DNA of 64,000 nucleotides from Mercurialis annua (GCF_937616625.2 NC_065571.1:41756651-41820650); one strand, 5' to 3'. Counted from the first letter of the stretch, positions 11,346 through 24,227 are shown. Numbers and translations: made by a program. Notes: generated by a model not told the origin, from the letters alone.

Positions 11346-12257
11346 GGAATATTTATACTCAATACCATAATAAGGTAAAATACTTACAAACATACTATCT
11401 TATTTTTTTCTTTACAAGAGTGTTTTCTATATTTTCAAATATACCACTTTATCTCTTTTATTAGAAAATATATTTTCCGTCTTTTTCTTCATCTTTTCCA
11501 CTTAAACCCTAATTTTATTTTCTATCTTTCTCCATTAACATCCACCACCAATAACATCAATCTTCATCTTACTAAATCACCACCACAATCTACTTTTTTT
11601 CTCCTCCACTCGCTGTCGCACCTCTCTACGCCGCCGTCGCTGCTTCGCTCGCCGCCGCCGCTAATACAATCACTGCTGCCTCTGCTACAATCGCCGCTGC
11701 CGTCCCTTCCCTCATGATCTCATTGTTGTTCCCTTGCACTCCTCACGCCGCCGTTCATGTTTATTTTTTAAAATCAGATTTAAAATATTATGAAATCATA
11801 TTTGTATGTTTAGATCTAGGATTTTGTTCTTGTTGTATGTATAGATTTAGGATTTATTATATATGATTCATGATTTGAATTTTAAAATTCTAACACTTGA
11901 TTATCAATTGTATTTCCATTCGTTTCCAAATTTTCAGTTTATTTTTAGATTTTCAATTCCTCTTCATCCTCATCTTTTTCGTTTTTCAGATCTGGAATTT
12001 TTATTTTTAGATCTGATTTAAAAAAACATATATAATTTGTATTATATACAGATTATATACAGATTATATGGGTATTACATACCAAACAAATATAATAAAT
12101 TGGAAAATTTAAAATTTTATATAAAAATCATTTTTCTATAAATATTTTTTAATAATTTGTATTTTTGTAAATATTTTTTATATTTCTGTTAAGAAAAAAT
12201 GTATGTAGTATCTTTGTAAATATTTTTATTTTTTCCGGTATTTGTAAAAAAAACATC
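11346..12257. mobile_element. Mutator-like non-autonomous element with GC-rich core
   Basis: The element is 912 bp. The left terminus GGAATATTTATACTCAATAC continues through a long imperfect inverted repeat matched by the right side (reverse complement GATGTTTTTTTTACAAATAC). The flanks ATATTTTAA (11337-11345) and ATAATTTAA (12258-12266) agree in 8 of 9 bases, a Mutator-type 9-bp target duplication. The centre (11590-11760) is strongly GC-rich with CCGCCG and CTGCC runs, unlike the AT-rich arms. No convincing ORF is present. Its termini resemble those of the element at 58028-59326. Confidence 0.6.
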
Positions 12258-13361
12258 ATAATTTAAAAATCAAATTGAAGGAATGAAATTAGTTTAGATG
12301 AAGTTGTTGAGACATAAGCTGTTACTACCAATGTTAAATTTGAGCCGGTGATCGGTGTGACTACTAGTTTACGTTCAACCCATAAACCACATATTTAAGT
12401 GTTTAAATAGAAATAAATATCAAAAACAATATATGTATGATATATTAAGTTTTTGAAAATAATAAAAAATGTAATTCGACCTTTCAAATGAGATTTTTGT
12501 GTTTATAGAAAAGAAAACCAAATAAATTATATTTAATTTATAAAAATCAATCGATTGTTACATTTCAATCAGTTTATTGACTTGTACAGTTTTTCAATTC
12601 AAATAAGCAAAACAAAAAAATTAAATTTTATAAATATCGAATTAAATTATTTTTTAATTTATAATTTTTTTTTGATAAATAATTAAACAGATTAAATCGA
12701 TCGATCTAGTTTGATTTTTAATAGACGATTTACGACACAAATACTAGAAATTACTACTAGGGAATGTAGCCATCGAGTACTTTTAGTGAAAAACAATTAC
12801 AATGATTGTGGTATCAAAGAATACAAATAAGTTTGAAATGGTACAAGTGGAAGGATGATAAGGAGCATCGGAATTAGGCGTGTGGGGTAGTTTTGTGAAT
12901 GTGACTTAGATTTTGTAGGTAAAGGCAAAACCCCAAATACACCAATTGAGAGTTGGCCACGTGTAGAGCAGGTTACTCTCGTTAGAGGGAAGAACGCGGG
13001 GTTAGACGTGTTCTATGCATTCTTCTCAAATGGACCAATAACCCACTAACCTTCTAACCTAACCTTAATCCCAAACAAACTCATTCCCCCACTTTCTTCT
13101 TTTAGTTTTAACTCACATTATTGTTTTACATTTGTTGAAATATGTGAAGTTCAAGTACTAATATTGCAGCGGAATAGAACCATTTGGTAATTTGATCCGA
13201 TAAATAAAAATATTGTAAAATAAATAAATAATACAACAGATTTACGCGGTTTGAAAATTATATATACATTTACAGACAAAACAATTGAACAGTCCATTAA
13301 TCATTAAAAGAAGTATAAAGTTAATGGAAAATCACCAAATAGAAAATATCTCTAATAAATA

Positions 13362-13635
13362 CTTCCTCTGTTCTAATAGAGTTGTCCACTTTATCTTTAT
13401 CACACAGTTTAAGAATAACAATTATTGTTTATGGGTTTTGTAAATTTTCCTTACTTTTCTTGTCATATCCCTATTAATATAAGTCTACTTGCAATCTACT
13501 TTCATTAGTGAATTTTAAATAGGGATAATATAGATAGGAAAATTAAATGTAAAAATTAGTTAATTTTTGAAAGTTGACAAGAGTTTTGGAACAAAAAAAT
13601 TTTCAAAGTGTACAACTTTATTGGAATGGAGGGAG
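13362..13635. mobile_element. Stowaway-like MITE
   Basis: The left end CTTCCTCTGTTCTAATAGAG and the right end TTTATTGGAATGGAGGGAG are inverted, flanked by TA at 13360-13361 and 13636-13637. The element is 274 bp. The terminus is a diverged form of the CTCCCTCCGT consensus. It is non-coding. Confidence 0.75.
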
Positions 13636-13837
13636 TACATTCTTTTTAAAAAAAAATCACAAAGTGTTTAATATTTTATAAGAAGTAATCAATAAGGATT
13701 ATGATAAAACTTGTAAACAGCACATACACCACTCTTTTCCCTTTATTCGTATTAATAATTGATTTACATTCTGTGTATCAGTTTTTTTGGTTTAATTCTA
13801 AAAAGTAAATAAGGTAGGATATATATTAAATAAATGA

Positions 13838-14028
13838 TTTGAATTCTCTCAAATTCATTAGAACTTGAGGGGGTCACGTTTATAATATACAACGTTCATT
13901 GTAAAATAAATAGTGTTGATTAATTTGATTAAAATTTTACTTCTTTGATTTACACCGTTCATTTTTTAATGAATGTTGCAGATCTTGAACATGACCCCTC
14001 AAGTTCAAAATAAATTTGATGGATTTCA
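13838..14028. mobile_element. MITE-like element, copy 2 of the 10690 family
   Basis: The left arm (GATTTGAATTCTCTCAAATT, AACTTGAGGGGGTCACG) and the right arm (reverse complement GATTGAAATCCATCAAATTT, AACTTGAGGGGTCATG) form an imperfect terminal inverted repeat of about 80 bases. The interior carries the same CCGTTCATT / AATGAACG hairpin as the element at 10690, but only once. Target duplication is not clear. Confidence 0.65.
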
Positions 14029-14030
14029 AT

Positions 14031-16930
14031 CTGAAAATGAATTGTCCTTTTAATATTGGAAGTACTAATTCTAATTCAATTATAATTTATTGTTACGCAA
14101 TGACAATAAAATTGTCATTTACCCAAATACTTCTCTAATATACAAATAGAATTTTAGCCATTCCAACAAATTTACATTCTAAATTTAAGATATATGATAA
14201 TTATTTTATGTATCAATTTAATTATAATACTTTGTTTTATTAATACGAAACATTGAATTTATTAAAAGAATTAATATATATTAAAGTTAGCTAGTGAGTT
14301 CTTAAAATTTATTAGCAGTAAAATCAACTATAATGAATTTATAAAATTCTCTATTTATATGTGCTATTATTGGTTATAACGAAATGAGTTGTTCACTAGC
14401 GGTTTATGTTCAACTCGATAAAACCTCAATTCAAGTTCGTTCGTACTGTAAATAATATACAGTTGAATTCAATTTTATTTTCATTTATTTAAAAATGCAA
14501 GACTAAGTTTAGTGATCTTCGGCTCGTATTTATTTACAAATAACTCGTATATATTGCATGATTAAGATGTTCTGAACGGACTCGTATATGAACACGATTA
14601 AGAACTCGCAAATTTAATCGTTTATGACCTCAATTATAAATTCACGTACCACCTCATATATGAGCTTGATTATTAGTTCATTAATTCATTTAATATTTAT
14701 TAACGAGTAATTTTCAATTTGTTTTAAATATTTATCAAATGATTTTTAATTATATTTATTAAATATTATAATTTTTTGTTCTAAATTGATATGAACTATT
14801 TAAAATTTGTTTGTTAAAAATTATACACTCAATTATGTTTTAAGCGATTACGTATAATATATACCCTTTAAACCAATTCAACAATCATCAACAAGTTAAT
14901 TTAAATTAATACATTATATCAAAATAAAAAATAAAATAAAAAAGTTATAAAATACTTTTTGAAGTTTTATTAAATCCACCATTTTGACATTACTAAATCT
15001 ATATAAATAACCTAAAAACAAAAGGTAATTATTAGATAATTCTATAAAAAATAATTTATGAAAAAAATTAGTAAAATAACTAACCTAAAATATGGTGAAA
15101 ATATAATATTAAAATAGGGAAGGGCAATGGGGATGTGTAGTTCGCTGAGACTTATGGCGATTTGATGATTTACGTACTAAAAAGGATTCCCACCTAGTTG
15201 TACTAGGTATATGTTTTGTAACGACTAAATATCTCACTCAGTTATGGATGCATATGATAATGTGCGCCGAACCGAAAGATTCGGGTTCGCTGGACACAAT
15301 CAGCTTGTGAAATTTGCTATCTTATTAAATTTATCAATTTAACAGTATATCCCAGGTAAATATATCAAATTTTACATACAATAACCAAGATAATCATCGA
15401 CTCATATACAAATATTAAAAAATGAAATATATTGAAAAAACTGAAAATATAATAAAATAATTAAAAATACTGTAAACATTCATTACTATATAATGATTGG
15501 CATAAGGCTCTATCTAACTGATCTTGACAAGAAGGAAACGTGTTAATTCTAGACAAGCATATAATCTTGGAGTTTCTAGCAAATAATACATTATGATTAA
15601 TTTTATTTTAATTATATGCATAAAACTTAAAATCGGATCTAATTGTGAGATATGTTGTATTATTTTACCATCTTGAATGCCTACCCAACCTCTAATTATA
15701 TTTTTCATGAGAGTCATAAGATTTCTAGGCGTTAACTAATGTAGAATCAACTCGGTTTAATTAATCTTTTAAAATGAATCTGGCGATTATATTTACACTC
15801 GATCTGTAATTATCTTTAGTTAATCTGTTAAAATAGCTCTGACATATATTTAAAGAAGTTGAGAAATAATTTCAATATACTCGATTAATGATTAAACATT
15901 AAAGGTTAAAAACTTTTAAATATCTAATTGCTTGATCTATGAATTTGTATATTCTTTTAAAATACAGACAAAACAACTACTGAGATTTTTGAAAAAATAA
16001 TTTTCGATTAATCTGGGTGAAAACATTTGACATATATTCGAATTAAGATTGAATAGGTCGAATAAATTGAATTATGGATATTCTGGGCTGATACGATCCG
16101 ACGCCATATTGCGAATGCATCGGCGCCATCTCACATGGCGTGAGTAGTGTTTTGGGCAGAGATGGCGTGGCGTCATCTCGATCTAGGCAGTTCCATTTTT
16201 TTACATTTTAATTCAGGTCGTTTTTCATAAAACAAAAACTCCATAAATGATTAAATAATGATCTAGATTTTCTTAAAATACTACAAAGAGCATAAAAACG
16301 TGAATTCTAAGTCGAAAAGCGGATCAAATCACCAAAAATCAAATTTCATGACATATAAATGAAAAACATTGAAATACTCATGCAATTCAAGCATATACCA
16401 CTTAAATGTAAATGAATATGTTAAAATGATGGATTTATGCCATTTAGAGAAGATTAAATCTTTAAAAATATCATTATGAGTCATATGCTCGTGTTCTAAT
16501 GATTCAGACGAAAAATCATGTGCTTGATTTTCGTACAGCTGCCGATTCTTTGATTGATTACATTTTTATTATTGAATTGATGAACTTTGCGTTTGTTTTA
16601 GTGGCTGAAAATCTCAGCAATTAGATATAGCATTTTTGTTTAGTTTTTTATTTTTGTTATTGATTATTCTCCTATTAAAAAATGTTGTTCATATATAGCA
16701 TTTTTTAGTGTTTAGAGTTAGGTTTAGTTTGCTAGGTAAATTAAATCATGCTCCAAAAAATTTGTGAATATATCTAGCAGCTATCAAATAAATGATAGAT
16801 CCAATTGACATGATTTTAAATCGTAATATATTTAGCAAATAGATTATATTTGTAGATATATATGAATTTTTATTTATTATAGGTACGATAATTTTTAATT
16901 CATGCATGTAACTTATGTTATCTAAGACTT
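14031..16930. other. No gene; AT-rich spacer
   Basis: Several short open frames are present but none has recognisable motifs or codon character. The one local oddity is a GC-richer patch at 16085-16185 with GGCGCCATCTC and AGAGATGGCGTGGCG, an imperfect hairpin. Nothing else is supported. Confidence 0.5.
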
Positions 16931-16998
16931 CTACAAACAATTTTTTTTCAAAAAAAAAAACAATTATATGGAACAATTGTTATAAACCCAAAGATAAA
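16931..16998. repeat. Direct repeat flanking a retroelement, left copy
   Basis: CTACAAACAA followed by an A/T-rich stretch and a 23-base string ending AAACCCAAAGATAA (16975-16997) recurs just right of the retroelement at 19677-19739. The 23-base string is identical in both copies. The repeat is far longer than a 5-bp target duplication. Confidence 0.65.
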
Positions 16999-17057
16999 AT
17001 TACTGTTGCAATTTATGTATGTATTCGTACTATTTAACAAAAAAAAACTAAAATAAC

Positions 17058-19672
17058 TAGCGGAAACTCAATTTCACATAGTAGTATTATGAACCGAATC
17101 ATGTGGAGTTTGTCCAATAAAACGGATCTTAGAATTCGCTGAAGAATGATAAGTCAAAAAGAACCAACCGAACTAAGGAAGACTGAATCCTGCGAGATTC
17201 GACCACTTAGAGAAGAATCTATATAGATTCACCCAAACAGCAGGAGAAGTGTGGGATTCGGTAAATCAGATCCAACACAGATATTTAATGATCTAGAATT
17301 TGAATATATTCAACTATAATTCTGATAATGAAGGAGATTCTAGAAGACTCAGGTTTCCTAAAAGAACAAAAGATACGTTCCTATTCAGAATCATATTCTT
17401 ATTCAAGAAGTATAATCCTATTTAGGAGACTTACTCCTAAATAGACTCACATGCTAAATAAGAATCTCTTTCCTATTTGGACTCATATGCTAAGTAGAAA
17501 TTTTTTATATGGACTCTACACGGTATTCCTCTATACTCACTATAAAAGAACTTGAGGTATGTCTTTTGCACAAATTAAATTACAATTACAAATAATACTC
17601 TCTTAATCTCAATATTGACTTAAGCATTATAGTGCTCATTGGACAAATACCGTCTAATCAGCAATCTAACCATTATTTTACAGGTTTACACCCCATTGAG
17701 AAGACTAACTCTATCAATTGACGCCGTTTATAGAAAAATCTTGATAAAAATTCAAATCGAAGAGGCTTTCATGAACCAAAATAAATATATATTGAAGGAT
17801 GAATTCCAACGAGAATGACCCTAAGAACACGCTGCCAATAGATCCAAAAAACCTGGCAATCTCGGCGGCAGGAAGCTTAGGCTTGAATCCCTTGAATTTG
17901 ACACATGAGTATCAAACTCAAAAAATAAGAGGATTAACCCTATCACTTTCTCATCCCTAGATGGGTTAGGAGAACTAACCCCTACGGTGGTTTTTCCAGA
18001 AACCTACCACCAGATGTTGGAAAAAATCCAGTCTAACCTGGATAAAATAGAAGAGGAAGCAAGAGACGCAACAAAAGCGCACATAGAAAGAATCAATCTT
18101 CAAAGGACTACGTTCGTGACTCCTCTCTCCAACCACCATAGGCAAAACTTGAAGACACCAGAAAAAAACAAAGGAAGAACCCAAGAAATTCGGAAAAATA
18201 TTGTCCAAAATAATAGAGACAAAAGAAGAAACACAAAAGTTCGAAGAAATGCTGAAGATGAAGGGGGAAACCTAAAAACCCAAGAAAACACCAACTAGAA
18301 TAACAAAGATGGAGGAAGAAATAAAAAATAGAGAAAAAACCACGCAAAACAATGAAAAAATAAACAATGCGAGAATTGAAGGAGAAAATATCGGGAGGAA
18401 TGAACACGTCGAAGAATAAAAAAAAAACTACTATGAGGAGAAAACGAACGGAGAAAGGACCATAAAAAAGCGCAATCAAGATAAGGGTAAAACCAGGAGT
18501 AAGATGAAGGAGAATCCTCCGAATCACCACGTAAGAGCAAACCACGTACATGGCGAAGGAAGATTAGGAGGAAAAGATAGCAAATGCACTGGAGAAAGCT
18601 AAAAGTAGAGAAACTCGACCAGGACAACTTGAGGCTGAAAGTCTCGCCTTAATTGGCCGAGATAATGGAAGAAACGATTCCCCGCAATATGAAATTACCA
18701 ACTTTACCAACATTCAATGCGGAGGAGGATCCTAGAGACCATACCTTAAGATTTTACCAAACGATTGGATTGCTTAACGTAACTGACACTACTATGTGTC
18801 GAGTCATCCCCACATCACTCACAGGAACCGCCCAAAGATGGTTCAACAGGCAGAAACCTCATTCCATTAAAAACTACACCGCTTTACCAAATGAGTTCCT
18901 AAAACCAATATACCGACTAAGACCACTACAAGCATACTAAGAGCGTGTAGACAAGAGGAGGGAGAAACTCTACAAATCTACGATTCAACAAAGAGGCTAT
19001 GAAAATTGACAATCTCAATGTCGATATGGCGATTGAGGGGGAGATAATGATGGAAATCCAATTTCACATGGTAGTATTATGAACCTGAGTCATGTGGGAT
19101 TTTCCCACCAAGGCGGATCTCATGACTCGGCGAAGAATGATAAGTTAAAGAGAATCAAGTCAGAGTTAAGGAAGACCAAATCCCACAGGATTTGGTAAAC
19201 CAGATCCTACACAGATATTCAAAGATCTAGAATCTAAATATTATTCAACTACAATACCGAGAATGAAAGAGATTTTAGAAGACCCGAATCTTCAAAAGGA
19301 ACGAAAGACACATTCCTATTTGGAATCATATTCCTATTCGGAATCATATTTCTATTCAAGAAGTATAATCTTATTAAGGACACGTACTTCTAAATAGACT
19401 CACATTCTAAATAGGAATATCTTTTTTTATTTGAACTGATATTCTAAATAAAAATCATTTTTCTATTTGTACTCTATAAGATATTTTTCCATACTTACCA
19501 TGAAAGGACTTGAAGCATACATATACACAAATTGAATTACAATTATAAATAATAATCTCTTAAACTCAATATTGACTTAAACATCGGAATACTCATCGGA
19601 GAACCACCGTCCGATCAGCAATATAACCACTTTTATGTAAGTTTACACCCGTTGAAAAGACTAACTCCATCA
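17058..19672 (+). mobile_element. Internally deleted Ty3/gypsy element with two LTRs
   Basis: The left LTR (about 17058-17716) and right LTR (19048-19672) share long stretches, for example ATTTCACATRGTAGTATTAT, GAAGAATGATAAGT, AATATTGACTTAARCAT and GACTAACTCYATCA. The right LTR begins TGATGG and ends CCATCA, a proper LTR inverted end. The purine tract GAGGGGGAGATAA lies directly before it. After the left LTR, TTGACGCCGTTTATAG resembles a plant gypsy primer-binding site. The interior is only about 1.3 kb and holds gag remnants but no protease, RT or integrase, so the element is non-autonomous. GTAGC after the right LTR and CTAGC near the left edge may be the target duplication. The LTRs have diverged visibly, so the insertion is old. 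Confidence 0.8.
18653..18940 (+). pseudogene. Ty3/gypsy gag (retrotransposon gag domain) fragment
   Basis: The 95-codon frame includes LPTFNAEEDPRDHTLRF, MCRVIPTSLTGTAQRWFNRQ and ALPNEFLKPI. The order P.f.G..DP..H...F, then F..sL.G.A..WF..L......F..L...F...F is the hallmark of the plant gypsy gag domain. The frame stops early (TACTAA after RLRPLQAY). The short upstream frame at 17987-18298, rich in E, K and R, may be a separate broken part of the same gag. Confidence 0.75.
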
Positions 19673-19676
19673 GTAG

Positions 19677-19739
19677 CTACAAACAATATATATTTATGGA
19701 AAATGAAAAATAATTTAATTGTTATAAACCCAAAGATAA
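19677..19739. repeat. Direct repeat flanking a retroelement, right copy
   Basis: This is the partner of 16931-16998. It starts 5 bases after the right LTR ends and ends with the same 23-base string at 19717-19739. Confidence 0.65.
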
Positions 19740-20028
19740 TTTTTCTTGGTTCATAAAAGGAATAAACGAATCCAAACTACCATAAATAATTCAACATTTG
19801 TTCCATCTTCTATAGAAGAATAAAGAAATATACTCCTACATCATGTGACATTTTAAAATAGAAAAGATAGATAATCTAATAGATACTTTTTACAATTATT
19901 TGCATTATTTAAAAATAGAAAAGAAGGATTAAGGAGTGCAAGGGGTTCGTGTCAAAGTAGTAAGCACCATGTCCCCCTATGTCTTTCATCTCATTCACAT
20001 CACTTTTATTTCTTTTTTCTATAATGTT

Positions 20029-20036
20029 ACACGTGG
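20029..20036 (+). promoter_or_regulatory. ABRE/G-box in the NCED promoter
   Basis: ACACGTGG lies about 51 bases upstream of the TATA box of the NCED gene. The ACGT-core G-box/ABRE is bound by bZIP factors of the ABF/AREB class and by other G-box factors. NCED genes are known to be stress- and ABA-responsive, so the site fits, but its use here is inferred. Confidence 0.5.
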
Positions 20037-20086
20037 TCTTCTCTTATGTGTTTGAGGTGGACCTCTTTTTCTTGTTTTTTTCTCTC

Positions 20087-20094
20087 TATAAATA
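20087..20094 (+). promoter_or_regulatory. TATA box of the NCED gene
   Basis: TATAAATA lies 119 bases before the start codon. It follows a CT-rich stretch, as in many plant core promoters. The predicted transcript start is about 20118-20125, giving a 5' leader of roughly 90 bases. Confidence 0.65.
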
Positions 20095-20212
20095 AATCAC
20101 TACTACACTCAAATTCCTCAAAACACACACAAAATCTCCAATTACCAATAGCCTTTAACTTTTAGATTTCTCTCCATTTGTACACAATTTTGGCCTAGAA
20201 CAACAAAAACTT

Positions 20213-21967
20213 ATGGCTACATCATCGGCAATTTCTTCTGCAATATCTCAAAATAGACCTAGTCGAAAACCCAACATTACTAATTGCTCTCTCCACACTC
20301 CTTCCACTCTAAATTTCCCTAAAAAGTCTTCTAAAATCACTCTCTCCCCACCTTCACCTACTATTCCCACTCCTACTCCAAAAAAACACAACTCATTGCC
20401 GCCCCGAAAACCATGGAATCTCTTACAAAAAGCTGCATCCTTAGCTTTAGATGCTGTTGAAAATGCTCTGATTTCACATGAACAGCAACACCCTTTACCT
20501 AAAACTTCTGACCCAAGTATCCAAATCTCTGGTAATTTCTCCCCTGTTCAAGAACAACCCGTAGTCCACAATTTACCCGTCACTGGTGAAATCCCAGATA
20601 GCATTCGCGGCGTTTATCTTCGAAACGGGGCGAACCCGCTTCACGAGCCAGTTGCTGGTCATCATTTCTTTGATGGTGACGGTATGGTTCATGCGGTTCG
20701 GTTCGATACGGGAGGGTCAGTAAGTTATGCCTGCAGGTTCACTGAGACTAATAGGCTTGTTCAAGAACGTGAACTTGGACGGCCAGTTTTTCCTAAGGCC
20801 ATTGGTGAACTTCATGGACACTCTGGGATTGCTAGATTGTTGCTGTTTTACGCTCGTGGAGCTTGCGGCCTGGTCGATCCGAGCCATGGCACGGGCGTTG
20901 CGAACGCTGGTCTTGTTTATTTCAATGGCCGTGTTCTTGCTATGTCCGAAGATGACTTGCCTTACCATGTTCGTGTTCTTCCTTCTGGGGATTTAGAAAC
21001 TGTTATGCGTTACGATTTTGATGAGCAGCTTAATGGTACTATGATCGCTCATCCGAAAATTGATCCGGTTTCGGGTGAATTGTTTGCTCTTAGTTATGAT
21101 GTTGTTCAGAAACCGTATTTGAAATACTTCAGATTCTCTCCTGACGGTAAGAAGTCTCCGGATGTCGAAATCGAGCTTGATCAGCCGACTATGATGCATG
21201 ATTTCGCTATCACGGAGAATTTTGTTGTTATTCCTGATCAACAAGTGGTGTTTAAGTTGCCTGAAATGATCCGCGGGGGCTCTCCGGTTGTTTATGACAA
21301 GAACAAGACGTCCAGGTTCGGGATTCTCGATAAGAATGCCGATAATGGTTCGGATATTAAGTGGATTGAAGCGCCGGATTGCTTCTGTTTTCATCTGTGG
21401 AATGCGTGGGAGGAGCCAGAGACCGACGAGGTTGTCGTGATTGGATCTTGTATGACTCCTCCTGATTCAATTTTCAATGAATGTGATGAGAATTTACAAA
21501 GTATTCTATCAGAAATCCGGCTGAATTTGAAAACTGGCGAGTCAACTCGTCGTGCAATCATTTCCGAAGACGAACAAGTTAATTTAGAAGCAGGTATGGT
21601 GAATCGTAACTTGCTTGGAAGAAAGACACGGTTCGCGTACTTAGCCCTGGCCGAGCCATGGCCTAAAGTATCGGGATTTGCTAAAGTAGACCTTTCCACT
21701 GGAGAAGTACACAAGTACATCTACGGAGACAACAAATTCGGCGGTGAGCCTCTGTTTCTCCCGATCGACGATGATGATAGTCGTAAGAAAGAGGATTCCG
21801 GGTATATTTTATGCTTTGTACATGACGAAAATGAATGCGAATCCGAGCTACAAATAGTGAATGCAACCAGTTTGAAGCTAGAGGCAACAGTTAGCCTTCC
21901 GTCCCGAGTTCCTTACGGGTTTCATGGCACATTTATCAGTGCTAATGATTTGAAAAAGCAGGCGTAG
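20213..21967 (+). CDS. NCED: 9-cis-epoxycarotenoid dioxygenase (NCED), chloroplast
   Basis: This non-haem iron dioxygenase cleaves 9-cis-violaxanthin or 9'-cis-neoxanthin at the 11,12 bond to give xanthoxin, the committed step of abscisic acid synthesis in plastids. The frame is intact and intronless, 584 residues, close to the usual ~600. Residues 1-60 are rich in S, T, P and K, fitting a transit peptide. Residues ~64-80 ([17 protein letters not shown]) form the amphipathic helix that docks NCEDs on thylakoid membrane. The seven-bladed propeller domain follows. Four iron-ligand histidines are present: H280 (MIAHPK), H329 (MMHDF), H394 (FHLWNAWEE) and H571 (YGFHGTF), with spacings like maize VP14. 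Conserved blocks [16 protein letters not shown] and GEPLFLP are also seen. The start is the first in-frame ATG after the TATA box. The end NDLKKQA is typical of the family. The 3' UTR probably runs to about 22250. The NCED3 versus NCED5/9 subtype cannot be settled from motifs; see the microsynteny finding. Confidence 0.97.
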   Translation: MATSSAISSAISQNRPSRKPNITNCSLHTPSTLNFPKKSSKITLSPPSPTIPTPTPKKHNSLPPRKPWNLLQKAASLALDAVENALISHEQQHPLPKTSDPSIQISGNFSPVQEQPVVHNLPVTGEIPDSIRGVYLRNGANPLHEPVAGHHFFDGDGMVHAVRFDTGGSVSYACRFTETNRLVQERELGRPVFPKAIGELHGHSGIARLLLFYARGACGLVDPSHGTGVANAGLVYFNGRVLAMSEDDLPYHVRVLPSGDLETVMRYDFDEQLNGTMIAHPKIDPVSGELFALSYDVVQKPYLKYFRFSPDGKKSPDVEIELDQPTMMHDFAITENFVVIPDQQVVFKLPEMIRGGSPVVYDKNKTSRFGILDKNADNGSDIKWIEAPDCFCFHLWNAWEEPETDEVVVIGSCMTPPDSIFNECDENLQSILSEIRLNLKTGESTRRAIISEDEQVNLEAGMVNRNLLGRKTRFAYLALAEPWPKVSGFAKVDLSTGEVHKYIYGDNKFGGEPLFLPIDDDDSRKKEDSGYILCFVHDENECESELQIVNATSLKLEATVSLPSRVPYGFHGTFISANDLKKQA

Positions 21968-23814
21968 TCGTCGAGATTCCGGCGATTGAAGAGAAGAGAT
22001 TTACCAGAGGGATGTTTGCAGATATGTCCCCGGGTCTACTTCTCTATTACAGTATTATTTATGATCCTGTTTTTAGTGTTAAGTGTTAGAGTGAGAGGTT
22101 TTGGGAGACCAGTTTGTAGCTTTTGGGTATAGCTAGATTTGAGCTCAGCTGGTTTCTACATATTTTTTCACTCTTGATGTGCATATTTTATACACACCTT
22201 CAATACTCTGTTTTCCTCTGTAAATTCTGTGATTTTATGAAATGCATACCACTTTTTGTCTTTGCATTACCAACTCATGTCTTTGTTTTTTTGGTAAATC
22301 ATTCTCTAACAAAAACTCTATTCATATGCTGACTCCACATCTAAATTCTTGTATAAGATTATATTCTTTATTAACAATATTTAGACTTGAACTTAAAGTT
22401 ATTTATGTATAATCTTATATATTGATTCGGGGTATAAACGGGTCAATCAGTTTATAATATAAAAAATTCAATTAATTTGGTTTAATCGGTCTATATAATT
22501 AAAGGAATATTTAAACTTGTCTAATTAATTGTATAATCATTTTACTCATTATATAATTCAACTATACTCATATGAAGAAAAATATATATATATATATATA
22601 TATATATAAACACACATCAACTTCACATACAAAGTTGTGTTTAAAACTGTTGTTGGTATCTCAGTTAACGGTTTGTATTTGGGCAAAATTTTATGTGTTT
22701 GTTCACACTTTAAGTTTTGATGATATCTGCGGAAATGTGTTAATTAGAAATAATAAAATTATGAGTAAATTACTGTAAAACTCGTTAAATTTATCGTAAT
22801 TATATCTTCGCTGTTTGAAAATCAAACTATATGATTTTTTATTTTTTTTATTTCATTAATATTAGAGTTGTTTTTTTCATTTTTAATATTAGTTGATTAA
22901 GTCAAATGATTTAATTTACAAAATTAAATTTCAGTTCCTACCTACTTTATTTTTAATATAATTATAAATAAAAGTTATTTTGTAAGACTTAATGATTTAA
23001 TTTCTTTAATTTATTTTATATATATTTATTCATCTATTAATTTTAAAATAAATTTGTTGGTAATTAATGTTTTTCTTTTCAATTTTAAAAAGTAAGAGAA
23101 GTAATAATTTTAAAAAAATTAAAAAGATTAAAATTTAAAATCAATAAAAGTAAAGAATATATAAATTGAAGTCATTAAGCCATTAAATCTCATAAAAACA
23201 ATTTCTATATACATTAATATTAAAATTTAATTTAAGGAGTAAATTAAATTGTTTTCTATTAGATATTTTGATTTAGTTGAGTAAGATTAAAATTAGACGG
23301 AATGGCTGAAATATTAACAAATATACAAATGGTCTATTTCGTCAAACTTTCAAATGGGAGGAACAATAATATGAATTACGTGATATATGAGAGGTGTCAG
23401 AATAATTTTCTCTAAAATTATTGTTGGAATTTTATTTAGAATAACGCTGCTGTCTGAGCAACAATGATAACAGTCGGGCAAAAAAATTAATTTGACAAAA
23501 TTATCCATTTTTATTGATAAAAATGAACGATACAAAATGAGAGAATATTCTTTTTTTAAGTAAGTCTTTATTAATTGTTGCTTTGAAAATAGTTTTACTT
23601 TTTTATTTAAGATTTAAAATTTTGGATTATTTGACACCTACACATTCTAAAATATCACATTTCTATCAAAATATCCATACTTGATGAGGGTGCTCAAAGT
23701 AAACAGAGTAATGATTTTCTTTTCCCAAACTTGGACGCTTGCACTTGACAAGAAATACAATAAGATGGATATCAGTTTCAAACCAAGAAAGTATTAGAAT
23801 TTGACATAACTAGT
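21968..23814. other. NCED 3' UTR, then AT-rich spacer
   Basis: About the first 250-300 bases are likely 3' UTR of the NCED gene. No clear AATAAA signal stands out, which is common in plants. The rest is very AT-rich with a (TA)n microsatellite at 22582-22608. No gene is seen. Confidence 0.5.
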
Positions 23815-23823
23815 CTACAAGGG

Positions 23824-24218
23824 TGGATATTAAACTTATTAAACTTCTTAGGTCACTGGATTAATCCAATATTACAGAAAGAGTATTAAATTTTAAATTA
23901 TTAAAAAATGGTCACTAAATTATCAAATTATTTCACGGGATGTCACTCGAGGCAAAACACACCAAACGTTTTGCGTTTTATTCTACGTGGCATGCCATAA
24001 TTATAAAAAGGTCTATAATATAGTATTATTTTTTTTAACAAAATGGTATAACTCAGTACCCGTTTTATAATTTGCGATAAAGTTAATGACCTTCTTTTAA
24101 AATAGTGACCTCTCTGAAAAATAATTCGATAATTTAGTGACTATTTTTTAATGATTTGAAATTTAGTACCCTTTTTATAATATTGGAATAATTCAGTGAC
24201 TTAGAAAGTTTAATATCC
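23824..24218. mobile_element. Mutator-like MITE
   Basis: The left arm (GGATATTAAACTTATTAAAC, GGTCACTGGATTAATCCAAT) and the right arm (reverse complement GGATATTAAACTTTCTAAGT, CACTGAATTATTCCAATATT) form a terminal inverted repeat of about 110 bases. The flanks CTACAAGGG and CTACAAAGT agree in 7 of 9 bases. The element is 395 bp and non-coding. Confidence 0.7.
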
Positions 24219-24227
24219 CTACAAAGT

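Noticed and set aside
18108..18627. Long minus-strand frames of 147 and 110 codons rich in F, L and S
   Set aside because: They are antisense shadows of the purine-rich gag region of the gypsy element, with low-complexity composition and no motif.
20993..21720. Minus-strand frames of 133 and 109 codons
   Set aside because: They are antisense shadows of the NCED coding sequence.
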